Shown one piece after another: positions 37,294-46,520 of a stretch of DNA of 64,000 nucleotides. The stretch is from positions 32,934 to 96,933 of the forward strand of contig NZ_BONZ01000083.1 of NCBI RefSeq assembly GCF_016862975.1, written 5' to 3'. Made by a program: the position numbers and the translations under genes. The notes beneath the pieces were generated by a model. The model was not told where the DNA came from. It saw nothing but the letters and a program-made list of their open reading frames with translations, and ran no database searches. Source of the DNA: Rugosimonospora africana. Its GTDB lineage: Bacteria > Actinomycetota > Actinomycetes > Mycobacteriales > Micromonosporaceae. How positions within the stretch are numbered: position 1 is the stretch's first letter; each line of letters starts with the position of its first letter.

Positions 37294-38637
37294 TCAGCTC
37301 CCGTGGTAAGCGTTCCAGACCGTCTGCAGCGAGTCCAGAAAGTCCTTTGCCGACATGCGTTGCGCGATCACCGACTGCAGGCCCGATTCCAGCGCGTCGA
37401 GCATCGCTGGCGCGGCGAAGTCCGGAAACGGGATCAGTCCATCGGCAGCCACTACGTGCTCGTTGGCCACGCTCAGATCCTTCTTGACACCGGTCGTCGA
37501 CGGCGCCGCTTGGGCGTTCGGCGGCAAGAAGCCGCCGGCACTCTCGATCACCGCCGCCTCGGGGCTGTGCAGGAAGTCGAGGAACGCCGTGGCGGCCTCC
37601 GGGTGCTTGGTCTTGGACGAGACCGCGTAGGCGACACTGTAGCCGTTGCCGACGGCGCTCCCGCCGGCGTTGCCCGGCGGCATCAGGAAGAAGCCGACAT
37701 TGCCCTTCATGGCAGTGTCCAGCTGCGCGGCAGCCCAGTTCCCGTTGACGTGGAAGACGCTGCTGCCCTTGGAGAAGGCTGTCGCCGAGTCATTCTCGCT
37801 CGTGCCGTTTGCCGACGCGGGGAAGTATCCCTTCTTGGCGTAATCGGCGATCGCCTGGGTGGCCTGCATCGCAGCGTCGGTGTTGATGGTGCTGCCGGCC
37901 TGCCCATCGATCCACCCGCGCACGCGGGCGGGGTCCGAATCCACGTTCAGGATCGCCGACCACAGGTGCAACGCGCCAGCGTCGAGAGCGCCCACGGACA
38001 ACGGGTTGAGCCCGGCATCCTTCGCCTTGGCCAGATCCGCTTCGAACTCGGCCATCGTCGTCGGAACCGCACTGATGCCGGCACGCGACATCAGCTGCCT
38101 GTTGTAGTAGACGCCCACCAGGGACAGGCCGGCCGGCACAGCGATGAGACGGCCGGTGCCCAGCAACTTGCCGGTCTTGTCGATGCGCAGCTCGTCCAGT
38201 GCCGACTTCGGGAACGCCTTGTCCCAGTCGTAGGCCGCCTCGTAGGGCGTCAGGTCGGCGATCAACCCGCCCGCCGACAGGTCCTTCATCGCGGCGTTGT
38301 ACTCCGCCAGGTCGGGCGCGTTGTCCGAGGTCATGGTCAGTTTCAACGATTTCACATAGTCGTCGAACGACGTGTACTGCGGAACGATCTTGACCTGCGG
38401 GTACTTCTTCTCGAACGCCTGCACCAGCGCGTTGGTCATGTCGGGACCGTCGCAGAACGCCAGCCTCAGAGTCACCTGGTCGGCCGGCACGGCAGTCGAT
38501 ACTGGTCCAGTTGCCGCCGGGGACGAGTTGTGCGCGCCGGGCGTCAGACTGCACGCGGCGAGGGTCAGCGCCACCGACGCGGCGGCAACCGCGCCGATGG
38601 CGCGCCGGCTAGCGACGAGTTTACGCGCGTTCACCAT
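37294..38637 (-). CDS. Sugar-binding lipoprotein of ABC transporter
   Basis: A 447-residue cluster B (MalE-like) binding protein. The signal peptide ends in the lipobox LTLAAC (Cys 29), so it is lipid-anchored outside the membrane. The mature part has VTLRLAFCDGPDMTNALVQA, VHVNGNWAAAQLDT and an AVSSKTKHPEAATAFLDFL segment typical of this class. It is the first gene of the five-gene uptake operon, transcribed away from the ROK regulator. Confidence 0.9.
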   Translation of the reverse strand: MVNARKLVASRRAIGAVAAASVALTLAACSLTPGAHNSSPAATGPVSTAVPADQVTLRLAFCDGPDMTNALVQAFEKKYPQVKIVPQYTSFDDYVKSLKLTMTSDNAPDLAEYNAAMKDLSAGGLIADLTPYEAAYDWDKAFPKSALDELRIDKTGKLLGTGRLIAVPAGLSLVGVYYNRQLMSRAGISAVPTTMAEFEADLAKAKDAGLNPLSVGALDAGALHLWSAILNVDSDPARVRGWIDGQAGSTINTDAAMQATQAIADYAKKGYFPASANGTSENDSATAFSKGSSVFHVNGNWAAAQLDTAMKGNVGFFLMPPGNAGGSAVGNGYSVAYAVSSKTKHPEAATAFLDFLHSPEAAVIESAGGFLPPNAQAAPSTTGVKKDLSVANEHVVAADGLIPFPDFAAPAMLDALESGLQSVIAQRMSAKDFLDSLQTVWNAYHGS

Positions 38638-38659
38638 CGGGTGCTCCTTAACGCGACGT

Positions 38660-38736
38660 GGGGGTTGACGGCAGTCAATCAGCCGCTGACGACAGTGTCA
38701 ACGGATCGGTGATAGAAAGTTAGAGTCGTTGACTTA
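38660..38736. promoter_or_regulatory. Candidate ROK operators upstream of the sugar-uptake operon
   Basis: Two inverted repeats lie in the divergent spacer: TTGAC-4bp-GTCAA (38665-38678), and GTCAACG (38697-38703) paired with CGTTGAC (38727-38733). The shared half-site TTGAC/GTCAA suggests repeated binding of one dimeric repressor, most simply the ROK protein encoded next door. A related GTTAACGGGTC-like stretch lies near 38835. Confidence 0.5.
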
Positions 38737-38875
38737 GTCGAACGACCGGGTAGGAGCGGGGCCCAGTGACTGACCCGTTGAGTGACGGGTCAGCAAGCGG
38801 CGAGCCGGTGGGCATGGGGGATCATGCGCTAGTTTGTTAACGGGTCTGACATAACTCTTTGACATTGGAGGGGCG

Positions 38876-40078
38876 TTGCACGAGGTGCGCGATCGCTCGC
38901 CCGGCGGCCGCAGGCTGCTGTCGTCCACCGACGTCGGCAACACGAACCGGGCCTTGTTGCTACAGGCGCTCGCCGACCACGGTCCGTCGTCGCGGGCGGA
39001 CCTCGCACGGCTGATCCGCGTGCCGCGCGCTACCGTCAGTACAATCGTCAACGGTCTGCTCGCAGCCGGTGCTCTCGAGGAGGACGAACCGCAGGCACCG
39101 GTCGACGGCATCGGCAAACCGTCCCGCCCGCTGTGGTTCGGCCGCGACGCCGCGTTGTGCGGCGCGGTCTCCATTGATGCCGGCGCGGTCGAGGTGGCCC
39201 TGGTCGACGCTCGCGGCGAGATTCGGTCGCGGAGCGAGCACGCGCTACCTTCGTCCGCCTCGCAGAGCGAGATCGAACTGCTGGTCACCGCGGCCGCGGC
39301 CGAGGTGCTGGGCCCGCATGCGGGCAACCTCGCCGGGGTCGGCCTGCTGGCCCCCGCACTGTGCGATCACGAGGTCGGCACGGTCGTTGCCTGCACAGTG
39401 GTGCCGGGCCTGGTCGGCACCCACTTGCCCGCGCTGCTCGGCGACGCGCTTGACGCCCCGGTGTTTCTCGAGCAGGACGTGCGGGCGCTGGCGGTTGGCG
39501 AGCGGTGGTTCGGTGCGGCCCGCGGGTGCGAGCACTTCGCCGCCCTACAGCTGGGCGTGGGCGTCGGTGCCGGCATCGTGCTGACCGGCCATCTGCTCAA
39601 CGGCCGCGGGGGCTACACCGCGCAGCTGGGCCACACCTGCGTCAACGTGAACGGAGAGTTGTGCTCGTGCGGCCTTCGCGGCTGCTGGGAGACCGTCGCC
39701 TCCACGCGGTGGCTGAGGGCCGAGAGCGCCCGACGCGGAATCACTGGTGGACGCAGCACGACGCCGCGCCGACTGGCCCGCCGGGCTGAGGCCGGTGACC
39801 TGGCCGCCGCCGAGCTGTTGGCGGACTACATCGACAACGTCTCGATCGGCATCGCGTCGTTGGTCCAGCTGTTGTCGCTGCAGCTGTTCATCCTGCACGG
39901 CGAAATTGTGCACGCCGGCGAGATGATGCGCCGCCAGCTCGAGCAGCGGGTCATCGAGCGCTCGCTGCCCGCCCTGAGCGAAGGGGTCCACGTCGTGTTT
40001 TCGGAGCTGGGCCAGGGATCAGGACCGCTCGCCGGGGCCGCCGTCGCACTGACCCGCCACTTCGGAGTCACCGTCTGA
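38876..40078 (+). CDS. ROK-family transcriptional repressor
   Basis: A 400-residue ROK protein. The N-terminal winged helix (GPSSRADLARLIRVPRATVS, then TIVNGLLAAGALEED) binds DNA. The sugar-kinase-like domain carries the zinc motif LGHTCVNVNGELCSCGLRGC (CxCGxxGC type) and the ROK signature. The start is uncertain: TTG 38876 is four bases after a GGAGG site, while GTG 38885 is the in-frame alternative. It probably represses the divergent uptake operon until a sugar ligand binds. Confidence 0.88.
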   Translation: MHEVRDRSPGGRRLLSSTDVGNTNRALLLQALADHGPSSRADLARLIRVPRATVSTIVNGLLAAGALEEDEPQAPVDGIGKPSRPLWFGRDAALCGAVSIDAGAVEVALVDARGEIRSRSEHALPSSASQSEIELLVTAAAAEVLGPHAGNLAGVGLLAPALCDHEVGTVVACTVVPGLVGTHLPALLGDALDAPVFLEQDVRALAVGERWFGAARGCEHFAALQLGVGVGAGIVLTGHLLNGRGGYTAQLGHTCVNVNGELCSCGLRGCWETVASTRWLRAESARRGITGGRSTTPRRLARRAEAGDLAAAELLADYIDNVSIGIASLVQLLSLQLFILHGEIVHAGEMMRRQLEQRVIERSLPALSEGVHVVFSELGQGSGPLAGAAVALTRHFGVTV

Positions 40079-40141
40079 TCGTTCCTGTCGAGCGTTAGGG
40101 GTGCTGGGAAGCTCGAAATCGCGGGGTCATAGCGGTGGGCT

Positions 40142-40446
40142 GGTGTCCCGTACGTGCGCACGGTGAGGACCGCGTCGGGTGCCACGGCCGTGCAGATCGT
40201 GCAATCCCCGCGGCGGGGTCGCGCGACATCCAGCACATCGGTTCGGCGCACGATGGTGCCGAGTTGGAGGTGCTGCGGGCGGTGGTTGCGCAGCGTCTGG
40301 CCGCCGGCCAGGGCGAGCTGGCTCTCGGTTTGAGACCTGGCGAGGCCGCCACGTCCCGTGTGGGTGGTCCGTTGTCGATCACGTCGTTGCCGATGGGGCA
40401 CCTGCGGGACGCCCTGACTCGGCCCTATCGGATGCTCGGGTTCTTC
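40142..40446 (+). pseudogene. IS1634-type transposase N-terminal remnant
   Basis: One frame gives YVRTVRTASGATAVQIVQSP, and after a frameshift near 40200 another gives SRDIQHIGSAHDGAELEVLR followed by RQRLAAGQGELALGL-like sequence and PMGHLRDALTRPYRMLGF. Together they match the first 100 or so residues of IS1634/IS4-like transposases. The catalytic domain is absent, so this is a dead fragment. Confidence 0.65.
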
Positions 40447-40758
40447 GGTAGACGCGTGATCATCGGGCCGCGGTTGGCCGGTGCGTGCCATCCCGGCCGC
40501 GACCCCGCGCTTCTGGGGTGAAGTCCCGGGCGGTATCGACGGGGACTTGTTGTCCAGCAAGCGGTTGCCAGCTAGGCCGTCGCCGAGGGCGTGTCTCTAC
40601 TGTGAGCGCATTCGTTGGGGCCAGCAATCAGGTAGATGGGTTCAGGCTCGCGGTAGGGCTGGCACCAGGACCATGTCTCGGGTTGGCCGGCTGGTTGAGG
40701 GATCGAGGATTTCCTATGGTCAGGAGGCAATGTCGGATCTGGGGAAGGGAGGATCGCG

Positions 40759-40898
40759 TGAGCGTACGGAGGGTTTTGGCGGCCGGGACGGCCGCTACGG
40801 TACTGGCGGTGGCGGTGACCGGTGGCGCCGCATCGGCCTCGGCCGCGACACCGGCCCGGTCCACGGCTCGCGTGCTGCAGCGCGGACTGGACGCTTGA
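40759..40898 (+). pseudogene. 5' stub of a secreted protein (serine hydrolase-like leader)
   Basis: A GTG-started frame behind a GGGAGG site encodes a clear signal peptide (RRVLAAGTAATVLAVAVTGG, then AASASAA) and about 15 mature residues (STARVLQRGLDA) before a stop. The mature start resembles that of secreted D-Ala-D-Ala carboxypeptidases, whose catalytic part would follow but is missing. The 310 bp upstream (40447-40758) hold nothing recognisable. Confidence 0.45.
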
Positions 40899-40969
40899 CT
40901 TGGCGCGGCGGCACGCAGCGGCATCGAGGTGGGACGCTTTCACTTGCTGCGATCTACCGGGAGGTATGT

Positions 40970-41297
40970 ATGACCGAATGGCTGGACAATTCCGAGGTGT
41001 TGGTCCTGCAGCCCTTGGAGGACTCGCCGTTGCCGCTGTGGGAACTCCGCTGGCACGAAGGGACGACGCTCCAGCAGCTCGCTGACATTCTCGCGCCGGG
41101 TCTGATCTCGTTGGCGGCACGTGGCTTGATTGAGGTGCGCCGATTCCACAGCTGGCCCGCGCAGTGGGGGGGAGGGTGTCCCGCTGACCGGCGAAGACCT
41201 TACGCGAGAGAGCACGCGCGCCGACGTGTGGTCCGCCAGCCCGACGGACACCGTACTGGCCGCTCACATCACCGAGGCCGGCCACAGACTTCTATAG
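40970..41297 (+). pseudogene. Small conserved protein with poly-G frameshift
   Basis: ATG 40970 follows a GGGAGG site. The first 66 residues (MTEWLDNSEVLVLQPLEDSP onward, with a winged-helix-like LQQLADILAPGLISLAARGL) are well formed up to PAQW. There a run of seven G (41165-41171) shifts the frame. In the neighbouring frame the sequence continues sensibly (EGVPLTGEDLTRESTRADVW) to a stop at 41297. One G fewer gives an intact protein of about 108 residues, so this is a recent frameshift, a sequencing error or a slippery tract. Confidence 0.55.
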
Positions 41298-41524
41298 CCT
41301 TGTGATCTGCCTATGGCCACGGCGGTGGACGATTCCGACCTCACGATGCACATCCGCCCATCGGCATGTCCGGGAGCCGGTCAGCCCGACGCATCGTGAG
41401 GCCGGCGGCGAGCGGATCGCGGCTGGAAGCGCGCATCTGACCATGGCCGAGGTGCGACCACTGGCGAAGCCGAAGCTGGGTGCGGATCAGCAGGGCATCC
41501 TCTGCAGTCGCTAACGTCGTCATC

Positions 41525-41869
41525 GTGAGCGATCGTGACGACGGCACTTGGACATTGCACCGGCGCGACGACGGCCGGGGACTTGCTGACCTCGTGGTGA
41601 CCGGTGGCGACTTCCCGTGGCTGAACGCCCGTGTCGACCCGAGGGAAGGGCTCGCCGAGGTCCGGCCGCTCTTCGCCGAGGAACTGCGGCTGCTCGATGG
41701 TATCGATGAGGATGTCGAGTCCTGGGAGCGCGCGTACGAGGCAGTCCGGAACGTCGTGACGCTTCGGTACCCGGACGGCCAGGAGGTTCCTGAGTTCCTT
41801 CTCCACATCGATGACAACGAGGCATGGTGGCGGTGGAGTGACGAGCCTTTTGACGAGGAAGACGCCTAG
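41525..41869 (+). CDS. Hypothetical acidic protein
   Basis: A 114-residue protein starting at GTG 41525, rich in Asp, Glu and Trp (TWTLHRRDDGRG, DIDEDVESWERAYEAV, WWRWSDEPFDEEDA). No domain recognised. The acidic composition and the small-gene neighbourhood resemble actinomycete accessory or immunity-type proteins. No clear ribosome site. Confidence 0.6.
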   Translation: MSDRDDGTWTLHRRDDGRGLADLVVTGGDFPWLNARVDPREGLAEVRPLFAEELRLLDGIDEDVESWERAYEAVRNVVTLRYPDGQEVPEFLLHIDDNEAWWRWSDEPFDEEDA

Positions 41870-41946
41870 CCGGCGCGCCCACTCGGCGGCAGATGAGGGT
41901 GGGTTCGGGCACCGACGAGCCGGACGTGATCCGGCAGACTGCGTTC

Positions 41947-42207
41947 ATGACTGAGAACGTGCTGTCCGTGCCCGCCTACAGCTCTCAAACCGGGGTCATC
42001 GCTCCCGCCGAAGGAGGAACAGTCACCATCGAGATCCGGGATGGATCGGTCGAGATATTCGGCGACCCAGCCGGACTTCGTGATCTCGCCCGCTGGTGCC
42101 TTGCGCTGTCCGACACACAGGCGCCGGCTGGAGCACATATCCACCTCGACCCCGGAACCATCCCGCTCGCTGTGGAGTCAGTGTCACTGATGCTGGCTCG
42201 CCGGTGA
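41947..42207 (+). CDS. Small protein, possible Imm32-like immunity protein
   Basis: An 86-residue protein with the block VEIFGDPAGLRDLARWCLAL, then GAHIHLDPGT, reminiscent of small immunity proteins of the Imm32 type. The likeness is from memory of the motif and is not secure. ATG 41947 is preferred over the upstream in-frame start at 41893. No toxin gene is adjacent. Confidence 0.55.
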   Translation: MTENVLSVPAYSSQTGVIAPAEGGTVTIEIRDGSVEIFGDPAGLRDLARWCLALSDTQAPAGAHIHLDPGTIPLAVESVSLMLARR

Positions 42208-42365
42208 CGCTCCCGAACCCGACTTGCGGCATGAGCGCGCACCCGTGTCTGATGTGCAGGCGCGAACTGGTCAATGGCAGCGCATCAGGTGGAAGCGGTT
42301 CCTTGTCGTCGAGCGCGAGCACGGCAGACGGCCACGTTCGTAGCGTTTCGATCGCGCCTCGCAGG

Positions 42366-42782
42366 CTACCGGGCCGCCTTGGCGTCGTAGTCGTGTCTGG
42401 CCTGCTCGACCCTGTCGAGGTTGGTGCTGGCCCAGTCGGCCAGGTGCGCGAAGAGCGGGGCGAGGCCGCGCCCGAGGTCGCTGATCTCGTACTCGACTCG
42501 GGGCGGCACCTCGGGGTGGTAGGTGCGCACGATCAGGCCGTCGCGTTCGAGTTGGCGCAGCCGCTGGGTCAGCACCTTCGGCGTGATCGTGGTGATCCGC
42601 CGCTCCAGCTCAACGAAGCGCTGCCGGCCGTACTCGTTCAGGGTCCACAGGATCGGTGTGGTCCACCGGCTGAACACGATGTCCACGACCGGGCCGATCG
42701 GGCAGGCGTCTTCGGGATTGGTCGGCGTGCGTGCGGTCCAGGTCGGCTTGCCAGCCATGCGCGTGCCTTCCGCCATGTGCAT
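42366..42782 (-). CDS. HxlR-family transcriptional regulator
   Basis: About 138 residues. It has the HxlR signature: CPIGPVVDIVFSRWTTPILW with the redox-type Cys, then RRITTITPKVLTQRLRQLER and GLIVRTYHPEVPPRVEYEIS. Several in-frame starts exist (42782, 42776, 42758). It diverges from an NmrA-like reductase, a classical pairing in which the HxlR protein represses the reductase and responds to electrophiles or quinones. Confidence 0.9.
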   Translation of the reverse strand: MHMAEGTRMAGKPTWTARTPTNPEDACPIGPVVDIVFSRWTTPILWTLNEYGRQRFVELERRITTITPKVLTQRLRQLERDGLIVRTYHPEVPPRVEYEISDLGRGLAPLFAHLADWASTNLDRVEQARHDYDAKAAR

Positions 42783-42805
42783 CCCTCCGGCATAGTCGCT
42801 TTCCT

Positions 42806-42817
42806 GTAGGTACCTAC
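42806..42817. promoter_or_regulatory. HxlR-type operator palindrome
   Basis: A perfect 12-bp palindrome, GTAGGTACCTAC, followed by TATATC, lies in the spacer between the divergent HxlR and reductase genes. HxlR/QorR regulators bind GTAC-centred palindromes of this kind, so it is a strong operator candidate covering the promoters. Confidence 0.65.
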
Positions 42818-42894
42818 TATATCGGCGGTGTTAGCGTCGCGTTGTTCCTGGCTGCGAGGCCGTGAACTCGATGACCTGACAAGGGAGCATTCTG

Positions 42895-43740
42895 ATGATC
42901 GTAGTTACCGGGGCGACCGGGAATGTTGGCCAACCGCTCGTCCAGGCACTCGCAGCATCCGGCGAAAAGGTGACGGCGGTGTCGCGCCGGATCAGCGAAA
43001 GGGCCGTGCCCGAGGGTGTACGAACCGTGGCCGCGGATCTGACTGACCCGGAGGGTCTGCGGCCTGCCTTCGATGGCGCCGACGTGCTGTTCCTCCACGA
43101 CGGCAGTGCCAGTGCTCAGGTGTTGCAGCCACGGGACATCCTCGATGTGGCCAAGTCTGCGGGACTGAGCAGGGTGGTGTTGCTGTCCTCGCAAGGAGTC
43201 GGCACCCGGCCTGATTCCCATTCCCACGGTGTGTTGCTGCGGTCTATCGAGGACGCCGTGCGGCAGTCGGGTCTGGATTGGACGATTCTGCGGCCAGGTG
43301 GCTTCAACTCCAACATGTACGCCTGGGCCGATTCGATCCGTGCCCGTCGGACGGTCATCGCGCCGTTCGGCGACGTCGGCATGCCGACGGTCGATCCGGC
43401 CGACATCGCCGACGTGGCGGCCGCGGCGTTGCGCGAGGACGGTCACGCCGGGCAGATCTATGAGTTGACCGGGCCAGCGCTCACCACGCCGCGACAACGT
43501 GCCACCGCGATCGGCGACGCGCTCGGCGAGCCCGTCCGGTTCATCGAGCAGACCCGCGATGAGGCCCGCGCGCAGATGCTGCAGTTCATGCCCGAATGGG
43601 CGGTGGACACGACGCTCGCGGTCCTCGGTGAGCCGACCCTCGCCGAACAGCAGGTCAGCCCCGCCATCGAGCAGGTACTCGGACGCACGCCACGCACCTT
43701 CACCGGCTGGGTCCAGGAACACATCACCGCCTTCCGGTAG
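42895..43740 (+). CDS. NAD(P)H-binding NmrA/QOR2-like protein
   Basis: A 281-residue atypical short-chain dehydrogenase: dinucleotide motif VTGATGNVGQPLVQALAA, then VVLLSSQGVGT and WTILRPGGFNSNM. It lacks the YxxxK pair, typical of NmrA-like redox sensors and quinone oxidoreductase type 2. A GGGAG site precedes the ATG. Probably induced through the HxlR regulator under quinone or electrophile stress. Confidence 0.88.
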   Translation: MIVVTGATGNVGQPLVQALAASGEKVTAVSRRISERAVPEGVRTVAADLTDPEGLRPAFDGADVLFLHDGSASAQVLQPRDILDVAKSAGLSRVVLLSSQGVGTRPDSHSHGVLLRSIEDAVRQSGLDWTILRPGGFNSNMYAWADSIRARRTVIAPFGDVGMPTVDPADIADVAAAALREDGHAGQIYELTGPALTTPRQRATAIGDALGEPVRFIEQTRDEARAQMLQFMPEWAVDTTLAVLGEPTLAEQQVSPAIEQVLGRTPRTFTGWVQEHITAFR

Positions 43741-43952
43741 GACGGGTCAGCACGGCCAGCCAAGGCTCGCCGACTACGAATACTCCATTGCGTCGAATTG
43801 ACCGTGCGAAGACGAGCACGACCAGAGCCCGCAGCCGGCTGGCAAGTTCAACGCTCGCCCATCGGCTACAGATCCGGGCGTCGGCCGCACCACGCGCTGT
43901 AACGCTGTGCAGCGAGCGCCGCGCGCACATGCCGACGCTCGTCGGCCAGCTG

Positions 43953-44606
43953 CTATCGCCAGGCCGCGGCACATACCTCTATCCAGGCCGCGAGGTCGGG
44001 CACATGATCGATCGTGAGCAGTGAATACGGCGGGCAGTCGGCCAACGGCGTGACATTCGCGAAAGCGTGGTCTGGTGCAAAGAGAAGGAGTTGGCCGTCG
44101 TCGCGATGCGCCAACGTCAGATTCCCGTTGGCCTCCACGGCCACGGCGTAGTACTCATCGGGGTTGATGGACAATTCGAGGCCGTGGTCCTCCCATAGCC
44201 AGGCGTAGTCGGTGAGCACCTCAGCGACTCGTACGTGCGCCGCGTCAACCGTGAGCACCTCGTTCTGGTTGTTCCACCAGGTGTCGGGCTCGCGGAACCG
44301 TTCGACGATCCCGCCGCACAGTCTCCAGAAGCTCTCGTGGGTCCACGGGACGGAGTCGCTGTCCACGTCGTGGGGCGGACGGCAGAGCCATCCCCGTCGA
44401 TCATCCGATGATCCCCATGCCAGCAACTCGTAGGCGTCGCCTCCGATGAAGACGGGTGTGAGGGTCGCCGAGGCGAGAAGCGTGGAGAGTTCGGGCAAGC
44501 CGGCGATCGATCCGCGGGTCCATGGCTGCGCCTCACCTACAGCGGCACTCTTTCCAGGATCGAGGAACCACGAAACCTCGTGGAGGAAATGCTCCCAGTC
44601 GCTCAT
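43953..44606 (-). CDS. Hypothetical protein, Trp-rich
   Basis: A 217-residue soluble protein (SDWEHFLHEVSWFLDPGKSA; FIGGDAYELLAWGSS; YYAVAVEANGNLTLAHRDDG). No recognised domain and no signal peptide. The ATG at 44606 is the second in-frame start. Its context of small actinomycete accessory genes suggests a SUKH- or immunity-like role, but this is a guess. Confidence 0.6.
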   Translation of the reverse strand: MSDWEHFLHEVSWFLDPGKSAAVGEAQPWTRGSIAGLPELSTLLASATLTPVFIGGDAYELLAWGSSDDRRGWLCRPPHDVDSDSVPWTHESFWRLCGGIVERFREPDTWWNNQNEVLTVDAAHVRVAEVLTDYAWLWEDHGLELSINPDEYYAVAVEANGNLTLAHRDDGQLLLFAPDHAFANVTPLADCPPYSLLTIDHVPDLAAWIEVCAAAWR

Positions 44607-44978
44607 TGCTCCGATGATGCCAGGGGCACCTTCGCTCACCAGTCAGCGAGCCGAGCGTCGCTCACCGGTCGCTCCGCTCTGCTGTCGTTGGTGGTGAGGG
44701 ATGTGACTCCTCATGTGGATGACGATTCGGGGGTTGATCTGGTCATCAACGACGTGGCACGTCGCTGGCGTGGGCATGAGTCGTCCGCGCTCGACGGTCC
44801 TGACGGTTTCCGAAATCAGTACGCCAACCGAGTGGAGTTCGCGCCGCCGGGTAGCGATCATGAGTACCGGCCGGAGTTCTGCCCCCCGAAGCCCGAGCGC
44901 ATCGAGATCGAGGAGTACTACAAGGCCGTGTGGCAGGCCCATATCGCTGACCTGCGTGCTGCGGCTCATCGGTTCTGA
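44580..44978 (+). CDS. Hypothetical protein, paralogue of the 62.6-kb gene, N-terminus uncertain
   Basis: The C-terminal 95 residues (VVRDVTPHVDDDSGVDLVIN; DGFRNQYANRVEFAP; YYKAVWQAHIADL) align closely with the protein at 62568-62972 (GPDGYWNQYANRVEFAP; YYRAVWHAHIAGL). The N-terminal helix of that paralogue (LERQLEDMILRLAVTQ) is not found here, so the gene may have lost its proper 5' end; a GTG near 44691 is another possible start. Function unknown. Confidence 0.5.
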   Translation: MEEMLPVAHCSDDARGTFAHQSASRASLTGRSALLSLVVRDVTPHVDDDSGVDLVINDVARRWRGHESSALDGPDGFRNQYANRVEFAPPGSDHEYRPEFCPPKPERIEIEEYYKAVWQAHIADLRAAAHRF

Positions 44979-45070
44979 CGGATCTGCCTGCGCATGGCTG
45001 GAGTAGCCGGCGACGATCGAGAGGGGGATCAACGGCGCGCCGGTGGTGGAGGTTCATCCTGGCTACCCGA

Positions 45071-45142
45071 GTGCCTCCGATGCTTGCGGTGCCGGCCGAG
45101 GCGTTGCTGGCTGGTCAGGGGTGGGCGTTCGAACCCAAGTTG
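45071..45142 (+). pseudogene. ATP-dependent DNA ligase, N-terminal fragment
   Basis: The translation RVPPMLAVPAEALLAGQGWA followed by FEPKL matches the conserved start of actinomycete ATP-dependent DNA ligases up to the adenylated-lysine motif (EPKxDG). After EPKL the frame turns into unrelated sequence. The matching C-terminal fragment lies at about 47985-48284 on the same strand. Confidence 0.6.
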
Positions 45143-45337
45143 TGTCGCGGGTTTCTGGCTAACCAGCTGTTCAGTGGCCGTACTGCAGCAGAAGGGCGTA
45201 GTCCGCGCCGGGTACGGGGGTCGTCTGCCAGTCGGGTGCTGGGACTGACGCCGCCGGATCCTCAGGTCTCGCGACCATCGAGTGGCGGTTCACACGCGCG
45301 GCTGTTTGTCGGCCCGTTCCCGCTCCCGCAAGGCGGG

Positions 45338-46213
45338 TCACAGCCGGATCAGGTCGGCGACCTCCTCCGGCAGGCCGGGTGAGGTCATGACATGGCCCAT
45401 CCCGGGCACGATGTGCAGTACCGCGCCCGGGATCGCGGCAGCCAAGGCCTCACCGTGCCCGACTGGATAGACCGGATCCTGGTCGCCATGCACGATCGAG
45501 GTCGGCGCGACGATCGACGACAGCGGGGCGAGCAGGCCAGGGTCGTCCATCCACACGGCCCGGTGATGGTTGGCCGCGGCCGCGGGGTCGGTAGCCCGCG
45601 ACAGCGCCAGCTCCAGCATCGCCCGGGCGGCCGGCTCGTCAAACGGCCGAACCGGCCCGTTGAAGACCCGGAACAAGGCCACGTCGGACTCCACACCCGG
45701 CGGCAGCCCGGCGGCCAGATGCGCGAGAAACGCCGGCGTCGGCGGTGGCAGATCGTCCGGGTCGGCCGGCTCCCCGGCCCGCGCCCGGGCCCACGCCCGG
45801 CTCGGATCATGACCCATCGGCGAGCTGGATATCACCGTCAAGGACCGGACCCGGCCCGGCGCGTGCACACCCAGCCACTGCGCGATCATTCCGCCCAGCG
45901 AAGTCCCGGCCACATGAGCGGAGTCAAATCCGTAACCGTCCAGCACGGCCAGGCTGTCGCGGGCCATGTCCCCGATCGTGTACGGGTGAGCATCGAAGTC
46001 GACAGCGCTGGACCGACCGGTGTCCCGATGATCGAACCGGATCACCTGAACCCCACGCTCGACAAGCCGATCAACCAGCGCATCGGGGCAACTGACACCC
46101 TGAGCAGCCGACCCCATCACCATCAAAACAGCGGGAAGCCGAGGGTCCCCGATCCGCTCAGTCCAAATCCGCAGCGGCCCGGAGGGCAGAAATCGCTCGT
46201 GCGCATCCAGCAT
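45338..46213 (-). CDS. Alpha/beta hydrolase
   Basis: A 291-residue hydrolase of the epoxide hydrolase / DhaA-like group. Oxyanion region VLMVMGSAAQG, RFDHRDTGRS, nucleophile elbow GTSLGGMIAQ (Ser), acid HGDQDPVYPV (Asp) and base GMGHVM (His) are all present. Substrate unknown. It lies between the two ligase fragments. Confidence 0.88.
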   Translation of the reverse strand: MLDAHERFLPSGPLRIWTERIGDPRLPAVLMVMGSAAQGVSCPDALVDRLVERGVQVIRFDHRDTGRSSAVDFDAHPYTIGDMARDSLAVLDGYGFDSAHVAGTSLGGMIAQWLGVHAPGRVRSLTVISSSPMGHDPSRAWARARAGEPADPDDLPPPTPAFLAHLAAGLPPGVESDVALFRVFNGPVRPFDEPAARAMLELALSRATDPAAAANHHRAVWMDDPGLLAPLSSIVAPTSIVHGDQDPVYPVGHGEALAAAIPGAVLHIVPGMGHVMTSPGLPEEVADLIRL

Positions 46214-46520
46214 GGAGGCACGGTAGCGGCTACCTGCCGGCGAACGCCGTCATTTACCGATGGCCCGCCCGAGAACACCGCCGCAACCGCTGTGTTGCGG
46301 CCAGACCTGCGTCCGGCCGGGCCGAGCACGATCAGACGAGAGGTAGCAGGAGCCGTCGGCGCCGGTCTGCTACCTTGCCCTCGGGTTCGTGCGGCATCGA
46401 CATGGTTGGCGAGTCTAGGAACCCGGGTGGCCACCGCAAAAGCCCTTGGTCCGAATTGGACTGGACCAGTTTCCCGGTAGTGTCCGCGGTAACCAGGGTG
46501 GACGTCCGGTTGGGGGAGAC

